This document shows positions 18,394 through 30,543 of a DNA stretch of 64,000 nt, in pieces. A program made the position numbers and the translations under genes. Each line of letters starts with the position of its first letter. The first letter of the stretch is position 1. The stretch comes from Aquabacterium sp. (GTDB lineage: Bacteria > Pseudomonadota > Gammaproteobacteria > Burkholderiales > Burkholderiaceae_C), in NCBI RefSeq assembly GCF_016195855.1, contig NZ_JACPYU010000025.1, forward strand, positions 36,953-100,952. The letters run 5' to 3'. The notes beneath the pieces are model-generated. The model had not been told where the DNA came from, searched no databases, and was given only the letters and a program-made list of their open reading frames with translations.

Positions 18394-21300
18394 ATGACCC
18401 AGACAGACCAGGCGTTCCCGGTCGAGGCACCCGACATCAACCCCTTGCGACGCAGGCTGCTCATGGCCGCGCTGGCCTGGACAGCCGCCGTCCTGGTCGG
18501 TGCCGTCTGGGTGGACCAATACCGCACCCACGCCTTCAGGCAGGAGGCGGTCAACAACGCCAACGTGCGTCTGAACAGCCTGCAGGACAACGTCGAAAAC
18601 CACTTCCGGTCGCTGGCTGCGCTGGGGCAGGTTCTGGCAAGAGAGGCCTCCTTCATCGGCTTTCTGCGCCAGAACATCGCCCCGGATACCGCCGAATCGA
18701 GGGCCATCGATCCCAAACGCCTGCGCGAGACCCTCACCGCGAACCCCGCCGTGCAGAAGATGAGCCAGCAACTCGATGGCATCGTCAGGAACTTCCAGAT
18801 CCGCCAGGCCTACCTGCAAAACGCCTACGGCACCACGGTGGCAGACAACGCTTACCTCGACCCTCGCTACTCGACCATCGGCCACAACTTCCACATCCGC
18901 GATTACTTCATCGACGCCATGGAAACCGGCGCGGGCTTTCAGTTCGTGATGGGGCGCGTCAGCCACAAGCCAGGCTTCAACTTCTCGGCCCGCATTGATG
19001 ACGGCACGCGGGCACTGGGCGTGCTCATCCTCAAGACGGACCCTGCGTCCATGGCCCGGCTGTTCACCGACACCACGGGGCGTTACCTGTACATCGTCGA
19101 TGCCAACGGCGTGATCGTCGCCGGCAACCAGCCCGAGTCCGCCTTGCAGCAGGTGCCCGGCGCGCCCTCCCTGGCGGGCAGGGAAAGGCAGATGGAGGGC
19201 GCTTACCTGAACATGCCCAAGCCGCTGGGCTGGAAGCCCATCCCGATCGACGATGGCAAGAACACGCAACCGGGCATGGAGATCGGCCGCCAGCGCTACC
19301 TGGCCCTGACGCGCCAGCTCACCGGCTATCCCTACACGCTGTGGGTGCTGACGCCCCTGGCAGCCGAAAGTGCCATCGGAGCCTCCACTGCCGTCGGCGC
19401 GGCCTTGGCCATGGGCTTGGGCTGGCTCATCATCTGGGCCTATCTGAGAAGGCTGGAGCGGCAGGACGCGGTCGAGCAGGTGCGCCGTGAAACCCTGGAC
19501 ATGACGCGCGCCTTGCCACTGACGCTGTTCCGCTACCGGGTGTCGCCGTCCGGGCGGGGCAAGTTCGCCTACATCGGCGCAGGCGTGAGCCAGCTTTTCG
19601 GCCTGGACGAGGCCACCCTGAAAGCCAACCCGGCTTTTGCATGGGGCCCCCATGAGCAGACGCCGACACACCCGCCCACCACCCCCGTCGAGTTCGAGGT
19701 GGACGCGCAATCTCACAAGCACTGGATCAGCGTCAACAGTGCCGTGGCCAGCACGCCCGATGGCGGTCAGGTGTACGACGGCTACTGGCTGGATGTGACA
19801 GACCGACGCCAGGCCGAGCTGCGCTTTGATGCGGTCTTCAACCATGCGACCTCGGCCTTCCTGTTCTTCCACAGGGAAAAGGGCATCCTGCGCTGCAACC
19901 CCGCCACCTTGAGCCTGTTCGGCGCAGAACGCTTCGAGCAGTTGCAGGGTCTGCGCCCCTGGCTCGCCCCCCTGTCCCAGCCCAAGCAAGCCAATGGCGA
20001 ATCCAGCCAGGTGCTGGCCGAACAGTTGCTGGACAGCGCCCGTGACGGCCTTCAGCCAGGGCGCATCGAGTGGCGCCTGTGCCGGCTGGACCAGCAGCCC
20101 TTTGACGCCGAGGTGATGCTGCTGTCCCTGAGCCATGAGGACAAGGACCTGTACTTCGCCATCGTGGACGATGTGACCGCGCGCAAGCAGACCGAAGAGG
20201 CGCTGCGTTCAGCCAGCAAGGCCGCGCAGGAAACCACCCGGGCCAAATCGGCCTTCCTGGCCAATATGAGCCACGAGATCCGCACCCCGATGAACGCCAT
20301 CATCGGCATGACCCACCTGGCGCTGGATGACGCGCCGCCCGACAAGCTGCGCCAGTACGTGGTCAAGGCCCACCAGGCGGCCAACAACCTGCTGCAGATC
20401 ATCAACGACGTGTTGGACATGTCCAAGATCGAGGCCGGCCACCTGGAGCTGGAGTGCATCGACTTCGACCTGCAGGACGTGCTCACCCATGTGTCGGACG
20501 TGCTGGGCCTGCCCGCCGAGCGCAAGGGGCTGGAGCTGCTGTTCACCGCCCCGCCCGATCTGCCCACGCGCCTGATGGGCGACCCGACGCGCTTGCGTCA
20601 GATCCTGGTCAACCTCGGCTCGAACGCCATCAAGTTCACCGACAAGGGCAGCGTGACCATCGGCCTGGAAGTCCAGCATCGCAGCGGGCAGGACATCGTC
20701 CTGCATGGCTGGGTGCGCGACACAGGCATGGGCATGAGCCCGGACCAGCAAGGCAAGCTGTTCCAACCTTTCAGCCAGGTGGACGCCTCCACCACCCGGC
20801 GCTTTGGCGGCACCGGCCTGGGCTTGACCATCTCCCGCCAGCTCACCGAACGCATGGGCGGGCGGCTGTGGGTCGACAGCGAACTCCACAAAGGCTCGAC
20901 CTTCCACTTCACGCTGCGCATGAGCCTGCCCGCACGGTCCTTGCCCATGGCGCTGGCCAGCGAGGACTGGCGTGGCAAGCACGTGCTGCTGGTCGACGAC
21001 AACCCTGACGCCCGCCAGGTGCTGGGCCAGATGGCCGGCACCTTGGGCCTGAGCGTGGACTTTGCCGGTGGCGGCGAAGAAGCGCTGGCGCACCTGCAAC
21101 AGGCTGATGCGCCGTACGACTGCATCATGCTGGACTGGAAGATGCCCGGCATGGACGGCATCACCTGCGCCAGGCACATCCACGAACTGGCGCACGAGCG
21201 CTTCCCGGACGACAACCCCTGCATCCTGCTGGTCACGGCCTTCAACCGGGCCGATGCCATGAAGGCCGCCCAGGACATCCCGCTGGCCGACATCCTGACC

Positions 21301-21822
21301 AAACCCGTCACACCCTCCACGCTGTTCGACAGCCTGACACGGGCCATGACGCACGGCACAAGCCCCCAACAGACGCTCACGCTGCGCCAGCCGGAACCGC
21401 CCAAGGCCCAGGTGCCCGATCTCACCGGTGTGAACGTGTTGCTGGTCGAAGACCAGCCTCTCAACCAGGAGCTGGCCCGGGAGCTGCTGGCCCGCGCTGG
21501 CGCGCAAGTCACCATCGCGCAGGATGGCTACGAAGCGCTGAGCCAACTGCAAGCCAGCCCCAACGCCTTCGATTGCGTGCTGATGGACTGCCAGATGCCC
21601 CACATGGACGGCTACACCACCACCGAGCACATCCGCCGTGATGCGCGCTGGAAACACCTGCCCATCATTGCCATGACCGCCAGTGCCCTGGTCAGCGACC
21701 GGGAGCGCGCCCTCGCTGTCGGCATGAACGACCACGTGCCCAAACCGCTTGACGTGAATCAGATGTACCAGGTCATTTCGCGCTGGATTGAGGTCGCGCA
21801 TCGTGCGAGAATCGCACCTTAA
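18394..21822 (+). CDS. Large hybrid sensor histidine kinase with two receiver domains
   Basis: The protein has 1142 residues: TM1 (about 26-46), a long periplasmic Cache-like domain (about 50-325; [27 protein letters not shown]), TM2 (about 329-350), two PAS-like regions (about 365-470 and 475-605), HisKA with His627 ([13 protein letters not shown]), HATPase ([16 protein letters not shown]), and two receivers with Asp914 ([11 protein letters not shown]) and Asp1065 ([11 protein letters not shown]). No Hpt domain is present although two receivers usually imply one, so the phosphorelay partner must be encoded elsewhere. GGAG precedes the ATG by 9 bases. The signal is unknown; Cache domains usually bind small organic acids or amino acids. 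The 260-bp region before it, shared with the FabH2-like gene, shows no clear promoter element. Confidence 0.92.
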   Translation: MTQTDQAFPVEAPDINPLRRRLLMAALAWTAAVLVGAVWVDQYRTHAFRQEAVNNANVRLNSLQDNVENHFRSLAALGQVLAREASFIGFLRQNIAPDTAESRAIDPKRLRETLTANPAVQKMSQQLDGIVRNFQIRQAYLQNAYGTTVADNAYLDPRYSTIGHNFHIRDYFIDAMETGAGFQFVMGRVSHKPGFNFSARIDDGTRALGVLILKTDPASMARLFTDTTGRYLYIVDANGVIVAGNQPESALQQVPGAPSLAGRERQMEGAYLNMPKPLGWKPIPIDDGKNTQPGMEIGRQRYLALTRQLTGYPYTLWVLTPLAAESAIGASTAVGAALAMGLGWLIIWAYLRRLERQDAVEQVRRETLDMTRALPLTLFRYRVSPSGRGKFAYIGAGVSQLFGLDEATLKANPAFAWGPHEQTPTHPPTTPVEFEVDAQSHKHWISVNSAVASTPDGGQVYDGYWLDVTDRRQAELRFDAVFNHATSAFLFFHREKGILRCNPATLSLFGAERFEQLQGLRPWLAPLSQPKQANGESSQVLAEQLLDSARDGLQPGRIEWRLCRLDQQPFDAEVMLLSLSHEDKDLYFAIVDDVTARKQTEEALRSASKAAQETTRAKSAFLANMSHEIRTPMNAIIGMTHLALDDAPPDKLRQYVVKAHQAANNLLQIINDVLDMSKIEAGHLELECIDFDLQDVLTHVSDVLGLPAERKGLELLFTAPPDLPTRLMGDPTRLRQILVNLGSNAIKFTDKGSVTIGLEVQHRSGQDIVLHGWVRDTGMGMSPDQQGKLFQPFSQVDASTTRRFGGTGLGLTISRQLTERMGGRLWVDSELHKGSTFHFTLRMSLPARSLPMALASEDWRGKHVLLVDDNPDARQVLGQMAGTLGLSVDFAGGGEEALAHLQQADAPYDCIMLDWKMPGMDGITCARHIHELAHERFPDDNPCILLVTAFNRADAMKAAQDIPLADILTKPVTPSTLFDSLTRAMTHGTSPQQTLTLRQPEPPKAQVPDLTGVNVLLVEDQPLNQELARELLARAGAQVTIAQDGYEALSQLQASPNAFDCVLMDCQMPHMDGYTTTEHIRRDARWKHLPIIAMTASALVSDRERALAVGMNDHVPKPLDVNQMYQVISRWIEVAHRARIAP

Positions 21823-21837
21823 TGCGAATGATTCTTA
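21823..21837 (+). promoter_or_regulatory. Fur-box-like site upstream of the PepSY/cytochrome b561 pair
   Basis: TGCGAATGATTCTTA matches the 7-1-7 Fur half-site consensus TGATAAT-N-ATTATCA at 11 of 14 informative positions and is an imperfect palindrome. It starts directly after the kinase stop and lies 11 bases before the PepSY start, overlapping the leader. The site is a visual match only. Confidence 0.45.
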
Positions 21838-21848
21838 GGAGCATCTGA

Positions 21849-22121
21849 ATGAAACATCTGACCGCGACCCTCGTCCTGGGCTTGGCCGCCCTCCCCCTGA
21901 CTGCCCTGGCCAGCGCCAATTGCCCAGCCCACCCGAAGTCCGAATGGGTCAAGGAGGGCGACGCCCGCGCCAAGCTGGAAGAACAGGGCTACAAGATCCG
22001 CAAGTTCAAGGTCGAAGGCCAGTGCTACGAGATCTACGGCTGGAACAAGGACGGCAAAAAGGTCGAGATCTACTTCGACACCAAGACGCTGGACATCGTC
22101 AAGGCTGAAATCGAGAAGTGA
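21849..22121 (+). CDS. Small secreted PepSY-domain protein
   Basis: The protein has 90 residues with a signal peptide (cleavage after ALASA, about 22) and one compact PepSY domain of the 'PepSY_2' type: EWVKEGDARAKLEEQGYKIRKFKVEGQCYEIYG and VEIYFDTKTLDIVKAE. Two cysteines (NCPAHP and GQCYEI) could form a disulphide. A TAGGAG motif lies 7 bases before the ATG. The stop overlaps the next start as TGATG, so it is cotranslated with the cytochrome b561. Such pairs are associated with periplasmic electron transfer or iron/copper reduction; the Fur-like site just upstream fits an iron role, but this is inferred. Confidence 0.85.
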   Translation: MKHLTATLVLGLAALPLTALASANCPAHPKSEWVKEGDARAKLEEQGYKIRKFKVEGQCYEIYGWNKDGKKVEIYFDTKTLDIVKAEIEK

Positions 22122-22651
22122 TGCCCAAGCGGGAAGAGGCCGGCACGGTGCTGGTCTGGGGCGTTGTCGTGCGCCTGAGCCACTGGCTGGTGGCCGCCAT
22201 CGTGCTGTTCAACCTGTTCAATGACACCGGGCCTGTGCACCGCTACGCAGGCTATGTGGCCGCAGGTGCGGTGCTGCTGCGGGTGATCTACGGCCTGAGC
22301 CGGGCCCGCGATGACGCAGCGCACCTGGGGCTGCCGTCCTGGGTCGCTATCAGGCAGCATCTGCACGAACTCAGGCAGCGCCAGGTGCACCGCACGCTGG
22401 GGCACAACCCGGTCGGCATGCTCATGGCCTTGCTGCTGTGGGCACTGGTGCTGGCGCTGGCCGTCACCGGCTGGATGACGCAACTGGACGCCTGGTGGGG
22501 CGAAGACTGGCTGATCAATACGCACGAGTACCTGGCCTGGGCGCTGCAAGCCTGCGTGCTGGGCCATTGGGCCGGCGTGCTGGTGATGAGTTGGCTGCAG
22601 CAAGAGAACCTGGCCAAGGCCATGGTCACCGGGCGCAAGCCCAGGCTTTGA
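22121..22651 (+). CDS. Cytochrome b561 domain protein
   Basis: The integral membrane protein has 176 residues and four hydrophobic segments, with candidate haem-ligating histidines in LSHWLV, VHRYAGY, THEYLAW and LGHWAG. This is the pattern of bacterial b561/Ni-hydrogenase-type di-haem cytochromes of the inner membrane. The ATG at 22121 overlaps the PepSY stop (TGATG). It probably passes quinol electrons to a periplasmic acceptor, with the PepSY protein as partner; this is an inference from the pairing. Confidence 0.88.
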   Translation: MPKREEAGTVLVWGVVVRLSHWLVAAIVLFNLFNDTGPVHRYAGYVAAGAVLLRVIYGLSRARDDAAHLGLPSWVAIRQHLHELRQRQVHRTLGHNPVGMLMALLLWALVLALAVTGWMTQLDAWWGEDWLINTHEYLAWALQACVLGHWAGVLVMSWLQQENLAKAMVTGRKPRL

Positions 22652-22692
22652 ATCCGGTTGGCCGGGCGGGCTGCATGCGGCCTGCACGCGGC

Positions 22693-23391
22693 CTAAAAAG
22701 GTGCCGCGCTCTCGAACACCTGCTCAGCCCGGCTCACCGGATGCGGCAAGGTCAACCGGCTGGCATGCAGCATCAGGCGCGGCCAGGCGGCCTGCACCAC
22801 CTGATCGCCATAGAGCGGGTCGCCCACGATCGGGTGGCCGAGCGCCAGCATGTGCACGCGCAACTGGTGCGAGCGGCCCGTGACCGGCTCCAGCTCCACC
22901 CTTGTCTGATTCAGGGCTGCGTCTCTCGACAGCACACGGTAGCGGGTCAGCGAAGGCTTGCCCCGCTCGTGACACACCATCTGCATGGGCCGATTGGGCC
23001 AGTCCGTGATCAGCGGCAAGCCCACCTCGCCCTCGTCACAGGCCAGCAGGCCATGGACCAGCGCCACATAACGCTTGCTGACATGCCGGTCCTGAAACAG
23101 CATGCTCAAGGCACGCTGCATGGCCTGGCCGCGCGCCAGCACCAGCATCCCCGAGGTGGCCATGTCCAGCCGGTGCACGATCATGGCATCGTCATACCGG
23201 CGAGCAGCCCGGCTGATCATGCAGTCCTCGCGCCCCTCACCCCGCCCCGGCACGGACAGCAAACCCGCAGGCTTGTTGAGCACCAGCATGGCTTCGTCCA
23301 GGAACACCAAGTCCAGCCCCAGGTCTGGCGGCGGGCAATAAATGACATCCGGCGTGAAAGATGGCGCACTCGCGCCGCGCATATCGTTCAT
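22693..23391 (-). CDS. rluA: RluA-family pseudouridine synthase
   Basis: The enzyme converts specific uridines in rRNA and/or tRNA to pseudouridine. It has 232 residues, the size of RluA (dual specificity 23S U746 / tRNA U32), without an S4 domain. The catalytic Asp sits in HRLDMATSGMLV, and ALVHGLL, GRPMQMV-like and GRSHQLRVHMLALGHPIVGDPLYG motifs follow. The name rluA rather than rluC/D is based on the short length and lack of S4. The ATG at 23391 is used; a second ATG at 23382 is possible. It is divergent from the chemoreceptor gene. Confidence 0.88.
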   Translation of the reverse strand: MNDMRGASAPSFTPDVIYCPPPDLGLDLVFLDEAMLVLNKPAGLLSVPGRGEGREDCMISRAARRYDDAMIVHRLDMATSGMLVLARGQAMQRALSMLFQDRHVSKRYVALVHGLLACDEGEVGLPLITDWPNRPMQMVCHERGKPSLTRYRVLSRDAALNQTRVELEPVTGRSHQLRVHMLALGHPIVGDPLYGDQVVQAAWPRLMLHASRLTLPHPVSRAEQVFESAAPF

Positions 23392-23409
23392 ACGCGACTC
23401 ATAAATGAC

Positions 23410-23436
23410 TCAACACAAGGACAATAACGCCGAAAG
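23410..23436 (+). promoter_or_regulatory. Possible sigma-28 (FliA) promoter of the chemoreceptor gene
   Basis: TCAA (23410), a 15-base spacer and GCCGAAAG (23429-23436) resemble the flagellar consensus TAAA-N15-GCCGATAA (3 of 4 and 6 of 8 matches). The element lies 81 bases before the chemoreceptor start, a gene class usually under FliA control. Confidence 0.35.
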
Positions 23437-23516
23437 ACGAAGTGATTCCACATTAGGCGCGTGGGGATTCTGGCCAGATTGGGCCGAGTCTAATCCCGCC
23501 CGCCGGAGGACGAGAC

Positions 23517-25076
23517 ATGCGGCTCAACCTGCCCGTATCGGGGCAAGAGTATGACTATCCCGGCGAAGAGATGCTGGTGTCCATGACGGACAAGCAAGGC
23601 ATCATCACCCATTGCAATGCCGCCTTCACCCGCGTGAGCGGCTACACGCAAGACGAACTCATCGGGCAGGCCCACAACCTCATCCGCCACCCGGACATGC
23701 CCGAGGAAGCCTTCAAGGACATGTGGCGCACCATTGGTTATGGCCGCTCCTGGACGGCCACCGTCCAGAACCGCCGCAAAAACGGCGACCACTACTGGGT
23801 GCAAGCCCATGTGACACCGCTGCTAAGCCATGGCAAGCCCATCGGCTACCTGTCGGTGCGGACCAAGCCCACGCGCGAGCAGATCGACGCCGCCCAATCG
23901 CTCTACCAAGCGCTGATCTCGCAACGTGCGCTGGTCAAGCCCCGCTTCAAGCTGCATGCAGGCCGCGTGCGCTACTTCGGCATGCGGGACCTGTTTGGCA
24001 AGTTCGGTCGCGTCCACCTCACGGGCCGCGTCGGCATCGCGATGGCGCTCATCCTGCCCATGATGCTGATCCCATCCTGGCTGGGCCTGCCCGCACACAT
24101 CCTGCCCTGGGCCCAACTGGCGGTCGGTGCGGCCCTGTCACTGGCCATGGTCAAGCTGCTTGACCTCACGGTGACCCAGCCCTTGAACGAAGCCATCCGC
24201 TTCATCAACAGCATGTCGGCGGGCGACCTGACCCAGGACATCTGGTCGGACCGCACCGACCAGGTCGGCATGCTGATGCGCGGCCTGCGTCAGGCCAACC
24301 TCAACACCCGGGCCTTCGTGAACGACGTGCGCTGCGAAACCGATGGCATCCAGCTGGCCATCGGCAACATCGCCCAGGGCAACCACAACCTGTCCGCCCG
24401 CACCGACACGCAGGCAGGCAGTCTGGAGCGCACCACGGCCGCCATGTCCATGCTGACCAGCAACGTCAAACAGACGGCCGACACCGCGCGCGAAGTAGCC
24501 CAGGTCAGCGAGAACACCTCGGCCGCGGCCGAACAAGGCGGCCAGGCGGTCAGCCAGGTGATCGAGGCCATGCAAGGCATCCAGGGCTCATCCCAGCGCA
24601 TGAGCGAGATCACCCAGCTGATCGAAAGCATTGCGTTCCAGACCAATATCCTGGCGCTCAACGCGGCGGTGGAAGCCGCACGCGCCGGCGAACAAGGCCG
24701 GGGCTTTGCCGTGGTGGCCGCCGAGGTGCGCTCGCTGGCACGCCGCAGCTCGCAGGCCGCCAAGGAGATCCGTGGCCTGATCAGCTCATCGGTCGAGCAA
24801 GTGGGTGACGGCACCCGCCAGGTAGAGGCCGCCGGGGAGACCATCAACCGGGTGGTCGAAGCCGTCTCGCAAGTCACGCAGCTGATCCAGGGCATCACGG
24901 CCGCAACGGCCGAGCAGTCCGACGACATCGCCAGCGTCAACCAGTCCATCAGCCAGATCGACAGCGCCACGCAGCAAAACGCCAGCCTGGTCGAAGAAGC
25001 GGCCGTCGCGGCCCAATCGCTTCAGCGCCAGGCGCAGACCCTGGTGCGCGCAGCGCAGGTGTTCCGAGTGAGCTGA
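23517..25076 (+). CDS. Aer-like PAS-containing methyl-accepting chemotaxis protein
   Basis: The receptor has 519 residues with no large periplasmic domain: an N-terminal PAS domain (about 15-120; GIITHCNAAFTRVSGYTQDELIGQ), a hydrophobic hairpin (about 165-215), a HAMP-like region (TQPLNEAIRFINSMSAGDL) and the signalling coiled coil with the conserved tip IAFQTNILALNAAVEAARAG. This is the Aer layout for energy or redox taxis, where the PAS domain binds FAD. No C-terminal CheR-tethering pentapeptide is present (it ends QVFRVS). A strong GGAGG lies 9 bases upstream. No che or fla genes are in the window, so it is an orphan receptor. Confidence 0.92.
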   Translation: MRLNLPVSGQEYDYPGEEMLVSMTDKQGIITHCNAAFTRVSGYTQDELIGQAHNLIRHPDMPEEAFKDMWRTIGYGRSWTATVQNRRKNGDHYWVQAHVTPLLSHGKPIGYLSVRTKPTREQIDAAQSLYQALISQRALVKPRFKLHAGRVRYFGMRDLFGKFGRVHLTGRVGIAMALILPMMLIPSWLGLPAHILPWAQLAVGAALSLAMVKLLDLTVTQPLNEAIRFINSMSAGDLTQDIWSDRTDQVGMLMRGLRQANLNTRAFVNDVRCETDGIQLAIGNIAQGNHNLSARTDTQAGSLERTTAAMSMLTSNVKQTADTAREVAQVSENTSAAAEQGGQAVSQVIEAMQGIQGSSQRMSEITQLIESIAFQTNILALNAAVEAARAGEQGRGFAVVAAEVRSLARRSSQAAKEIRGLISSSVEQVGDGTRQVEAAGETINRVVEAVSQVTQLIQGITAATAEQSDDIASVNQSISQIDSATQQNASLVEEAAVAAQSLQRQAQTLVRAAQVFRVS

Positions 25077-25089
25077 CGCAGCGCCTGTC

Positions 25090-26100
25090 TCAACTGGAGA
25101 CGATGGTCCGCGCCTCACGCGCGGCATAGCGCCGCGCCATCACCGCGCACACGAACAACTGCAACTGGTGGTAGAGCATGATGGGCAGGATCAGCACGCC
25201 CATGGCCGCATTGCCACCAAACAGCAGCTTGGCCATGGGCATGCCCGAAGCCAGCGTCTTCTTGGAGCCGCAGAACACAGCCACGATCTCGTCCTCCACC
25301 TCAAAGCCCAGGGCGCGTGCGGCACGGCGTGTCACCCACAGCATGGGCATGAGGAAGATGGCTGCACCCACAATAGCCTGCGCCAGCAGCCAGGGGCCAT
25401 GACGCGTCCACAGCCCATCGGCCACTGAATCGCTGAAGGCTGACCACACCAGCAGCACGATCACGCCGCGATCGAACACCGTGGTGATGGGCTTGATGCG
25501 CGTGAACCAGCCTGACAGCCAGGGCCGCAGCAGGTGCCCGATGACAAATGGCAGCAGCAGCTGTTGCGCCACCTTGAGCATGGTGTGCCCCACATCCAGC
25601 TCATGCCCCTGCCCGCTCATCACCAGGCTGACCAGCAAGGGCGTGATGAACACACCCAGCAAGGTCGACAAGGTGGCATTGAGCACGGCCGCGGCCACAT
25701 GGCCACGCGCCAGCGCCGTCATCGCCACCGAGGACGACACCGTCGAGGGCAGCACCGCCAGATAGAAAAAGCCCATGGCCAGGTCATGCGGCAACCAGCG
25801 GCCCAGGGACACGTAAAGCAGCCCCCACCACAGGGGAAACAGGACATAGGTGCAGGCTTGCACCAGCACATGCAGCTTCCAGCGGCTTGCGCCGGTTTTC
25901 AGGCTGTCGGTGGACAAGCCCATGCCATGCAGGAAAAACAGCAGGAAGACACCCACGTCGGTGACCTGGCCCAGGTGCAGCACGCCCTCACTGCGGCCCC
26001 ATTGCGGGGCGAAGGAGGCCAGCAAGACGGCCCCGACCATGGCCATCAAAAACCAATCGGCCGCGCCGGTTTGTCGACTGTATTTTTTTAACACCAACAT
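25090..26100 (-). CDS. Bile acid:sodium symporter-like membrane transporter (SBF-like)
   Basis: The protein has 336 residues and about nine or ten hydrophobic segments, with the SBF-like family motifs [29 protein letters not shown] and [16 protein letters not shown]. In this YfeH-type subgroup the substrate is not established; proton- or sodium-coupled organic anion transport is likely. The ATG at 26100 is chosen because the hydrophobic protein begins there; the frame stays open far upstream, antisense through acnA, which is an artefact of codon bias. It is divergent from acnA, with 111 bases between the starts. Confidence 0.85.
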   Translation of the reverse strand: MLVLKKYSRQTGAADWFLMAMVGAVLLASFAPQWGRSEGVLHLGQVTDVGVFLLFFLHGMGLSTDSLKTGASRWKLHVLVQACTYVLFPLWWGLLYVSLGRWLPHDLAMGFFYLAVLPSTVSSSVAMTALARGHVAAAVLNATLSTLLGVFITPLLVSLVMSGQGHELDVGHTMLKVAQQLLLPFVIGHLLRPWLSGWFTRIKPITTVFDRGVIVLLVWSAFSDSVADGLWTRHGPWLLAQAIVGAAIFLMPMLWVTRRAARALGFEVEDEIVAVFCGSKKTLASGMPMAKLLFGGNAAMGVLILPIMLYHQLQLFVCAVMARRYAAREARTIVSS

Positions 26101-26211
26101 GGATCCTGTGTACGTGGCATGGCCACTCGCCGCGTATTGTCGCGCGCCCGGGCTTGCTGCCAAAATGAAGTTTTGTCGCATCCACCAACCATTGCAGACG
26201 GAGAACCATCC

Positions 26212-28944
<2,733 letters not shown>

Positions 28945-28969
28945 TCGACCACCAGCGGCGCTGGCCGCA

Positions 28970-30415
28970 TCAAGCCACGCGCTTGAGCTGGCGCAGCGCC
29001 TCGGGCATGAAGTAGTCGCGCCGCATCTGGCCTGGGTGAGCCACGAACAAGGGGCCCCAGGCCGGGTTGGCATCGTGCAGCTTGTTGAGTTGCGCGATCA
29101 GATTGGCCTGCAAGACCGAGATGTTCTGCCCTGTGGCCAAGGCCTCCATCACCGCAGCCGACACCAGGTGCGCGGCATACAGCTTCTTGCCACCCGGTGT
29201 GGGGGGCAGCGGCTTGCCGTCACGCAGTGGCACGCGCATGGCCTGCAAGATGGCCTCGTCCGAATCGGCCCAGCCCTGGATATCGCCCAGGGCATGGAAC
29301 TCCAGCGCCTTGGCCTTGCCTTTGACCAGGGTCTTGGCCACGATCTTGGCGGCCTTGCGGGCAACCGAAGGCGGGATGGTTTCACCTGCGAGCACGATGG
29401 TCTCACGGTCCTTCTCTGTCTCGGCTGCAATCAGCTTGGACCAGGCCGTGTGGCCAGCAAAACTCAGCAAGGCCACCACCTCGGCGGCCAGGTAGCCCCG
29501 CACGATGTCGGCAGGATGCGGGTCGTCATCGGGCCCATCGCTGCGCAGCTTGGGTGGCTGGCCAAAGGCCGCGCCCAGGCCGCGGAAGTAGGCGATCAGC
29601 CCGATGGCCGCTGCGGGCCCCAGGTTGAGAATGCCCATGACGTCTGACGCGGTCTCGTCGATGCGCGTGGCCCAATAGTCGCCCAGGCCATGTCCCAGCG
29701 AGGCCAGGTTGATCCGCAAGTTCTCGGCCAGTTCGGACTGCAAGCCTTTGTCTGCATGCAGGATGTCGTGGCCTGCGGTTTCGTGGCCCAAGGCTGCCCA
29801 GGCAATCAGACCTCGATCGGCATTGGCCGGCGGCATGTTGACCACGGCCGCGCCCACATGGAAGGATTTGGCCGCATCAATGGGCCAGGTGTAGGGGCCG
29901 GCCTCGGGGTTGCCCCATTTGGCCAGCGGTGGGACCACACCCAGGTCAGGTGCTTTCACACCGCGCCGGTCTTCGGCACTGAGAAAGCCGTCGTACAGGT
30001 CGGAGATGAACTCCTGGAACCCACGCGTCTCGGCTTTGAGGAAGCCCTCGCCATGCTGAAGAATGGCCTGCCCCAGATCGAACATGAGGCCCGCCGTGCT
30101 TTCGCGATCAGGGTCACTGGACAAGATCTTGTTGAACCTGGTGGCGCCCAGGCCCACGATGGTCTTGATGAAAGGGGCCACGTAAGACTGTTCATACAAA
30201 GGCGGGAACTTGCCCTGAACAGCCTTGAGTCGGTTGACAAAGGTGGTGTAGTTCGTGGGGTCAGCCGGCCCCTTGCTGATCGAGATGGCCGCCTTGCGTG
30301 CATCCTCGATCACGGCCTTCATGCCAGCCAGCTTCAGCGGGTCTGCCAGCTTGGTGGCCACTGCGAGCTTGCCCGCGCCCTTGTCTGCCTTGGATGTTTT
30401 CCTGGATGTAGCCAT
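28970..30415 (-). CDS. Uncharacterised protein with an HExxxH metalloprotein-like motif
   Basis: The protein has 481 residues with a Lys/Ser/Ala-rich N-terminus (1-20), no signal peptide and no clear membrane segment. The central part carries GHETAGHDILHAD (His211, Glu212, His216) and 42 residues later RIDETASDVMG (Glu254, Asp258). The second stretch looks like the NExxSD glutamate motif of gluzincin peptidases, but the first has three residues between Glu and His instead of two. Short repeats of small residues (NLGPAAAIGLIAYFRGLGAAFG) follow. I do not recognise the family. It converges on acnA (25 bases between the stops) and is divergent from the AlkD-like gene. A metal-dependent hydrolase or an inactive relative is a guess only. 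Confidence 0.6.
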   Translation of the reverse strand: MATSRKTSKADKGAGKLAVATKLADPLKLAGMKAVIEDARKAAISISKGPADPTNYTTFVNRLKAVQGKFPPLYEQSYVAPFIKTIVGLGATRFNKILSSDPDRESTAGLMFDLGQAILQHGEGFLKAETRGFQEFISDLYDGFLSAEDRRGVKAPDLGVVPPLAKWGNPEAGPYTWPIDAAKSFHVGAAVVNMPPANADRGLIAWAALGHETAGHDILHADKGLQSELAENLRINLASLGHGLGDYWATRIDETASDVMGILNLGPAAAIGLIAYFRGLGAAFGQPPKLRSDGPDDDPHPADIVRGYLAAEVVALLSFAGHTAWSKLIAAETEKDRETIVLAGETIPPSVARKAAKIVAKTLVKGKAKALEFHALGDIQGWADSDEAILQAMRVPLRDGKPLPPTPGGKKLYAAHLVSAAVMEALATGQNISVLQANLIAQLNKLHDANPAWGPLFVAHPGQMRRDYFMPEALRQLKRVA

Positions 30416-30509
30416 GGTGTGTCACTTGCCCCGCTATTGACGATGAGCCCAGTCTAGGCAGGCCACATGACAGCAGCCATCCCTAGATCGCCATCCCCCA
30501 CACCCACGC

Positions 30510-30538
30510 TTGACCTTGATCATGCACGTGCATACTGG
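30510..30538 (+). promoter_or_regulatory. Candidate promoter with perfect palindrome in the spacer
   Basis: TTGACC (30510-30515) is a good -35; a weak -10 lies at 30531-30538. Between them sits the perfect 12-bp palindrome ATGCACGTGCAT (30522-30533). The ATG of the AlkD-like gene is only 6-8 bases beyond the -10, with no ribosome site, so the transcript may be leaderless. Confidence 0.4.
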
Positions 30539-30543
30539 CTCGC

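Noticed and set aside
26114-26126. GTGGC-ATG-GCCAC inverted repeat between the transporter gene and acnA
   Set aside because: The 5-bp arms are too short to separate from chance in GC-rich DNA and no second copy was noticed.
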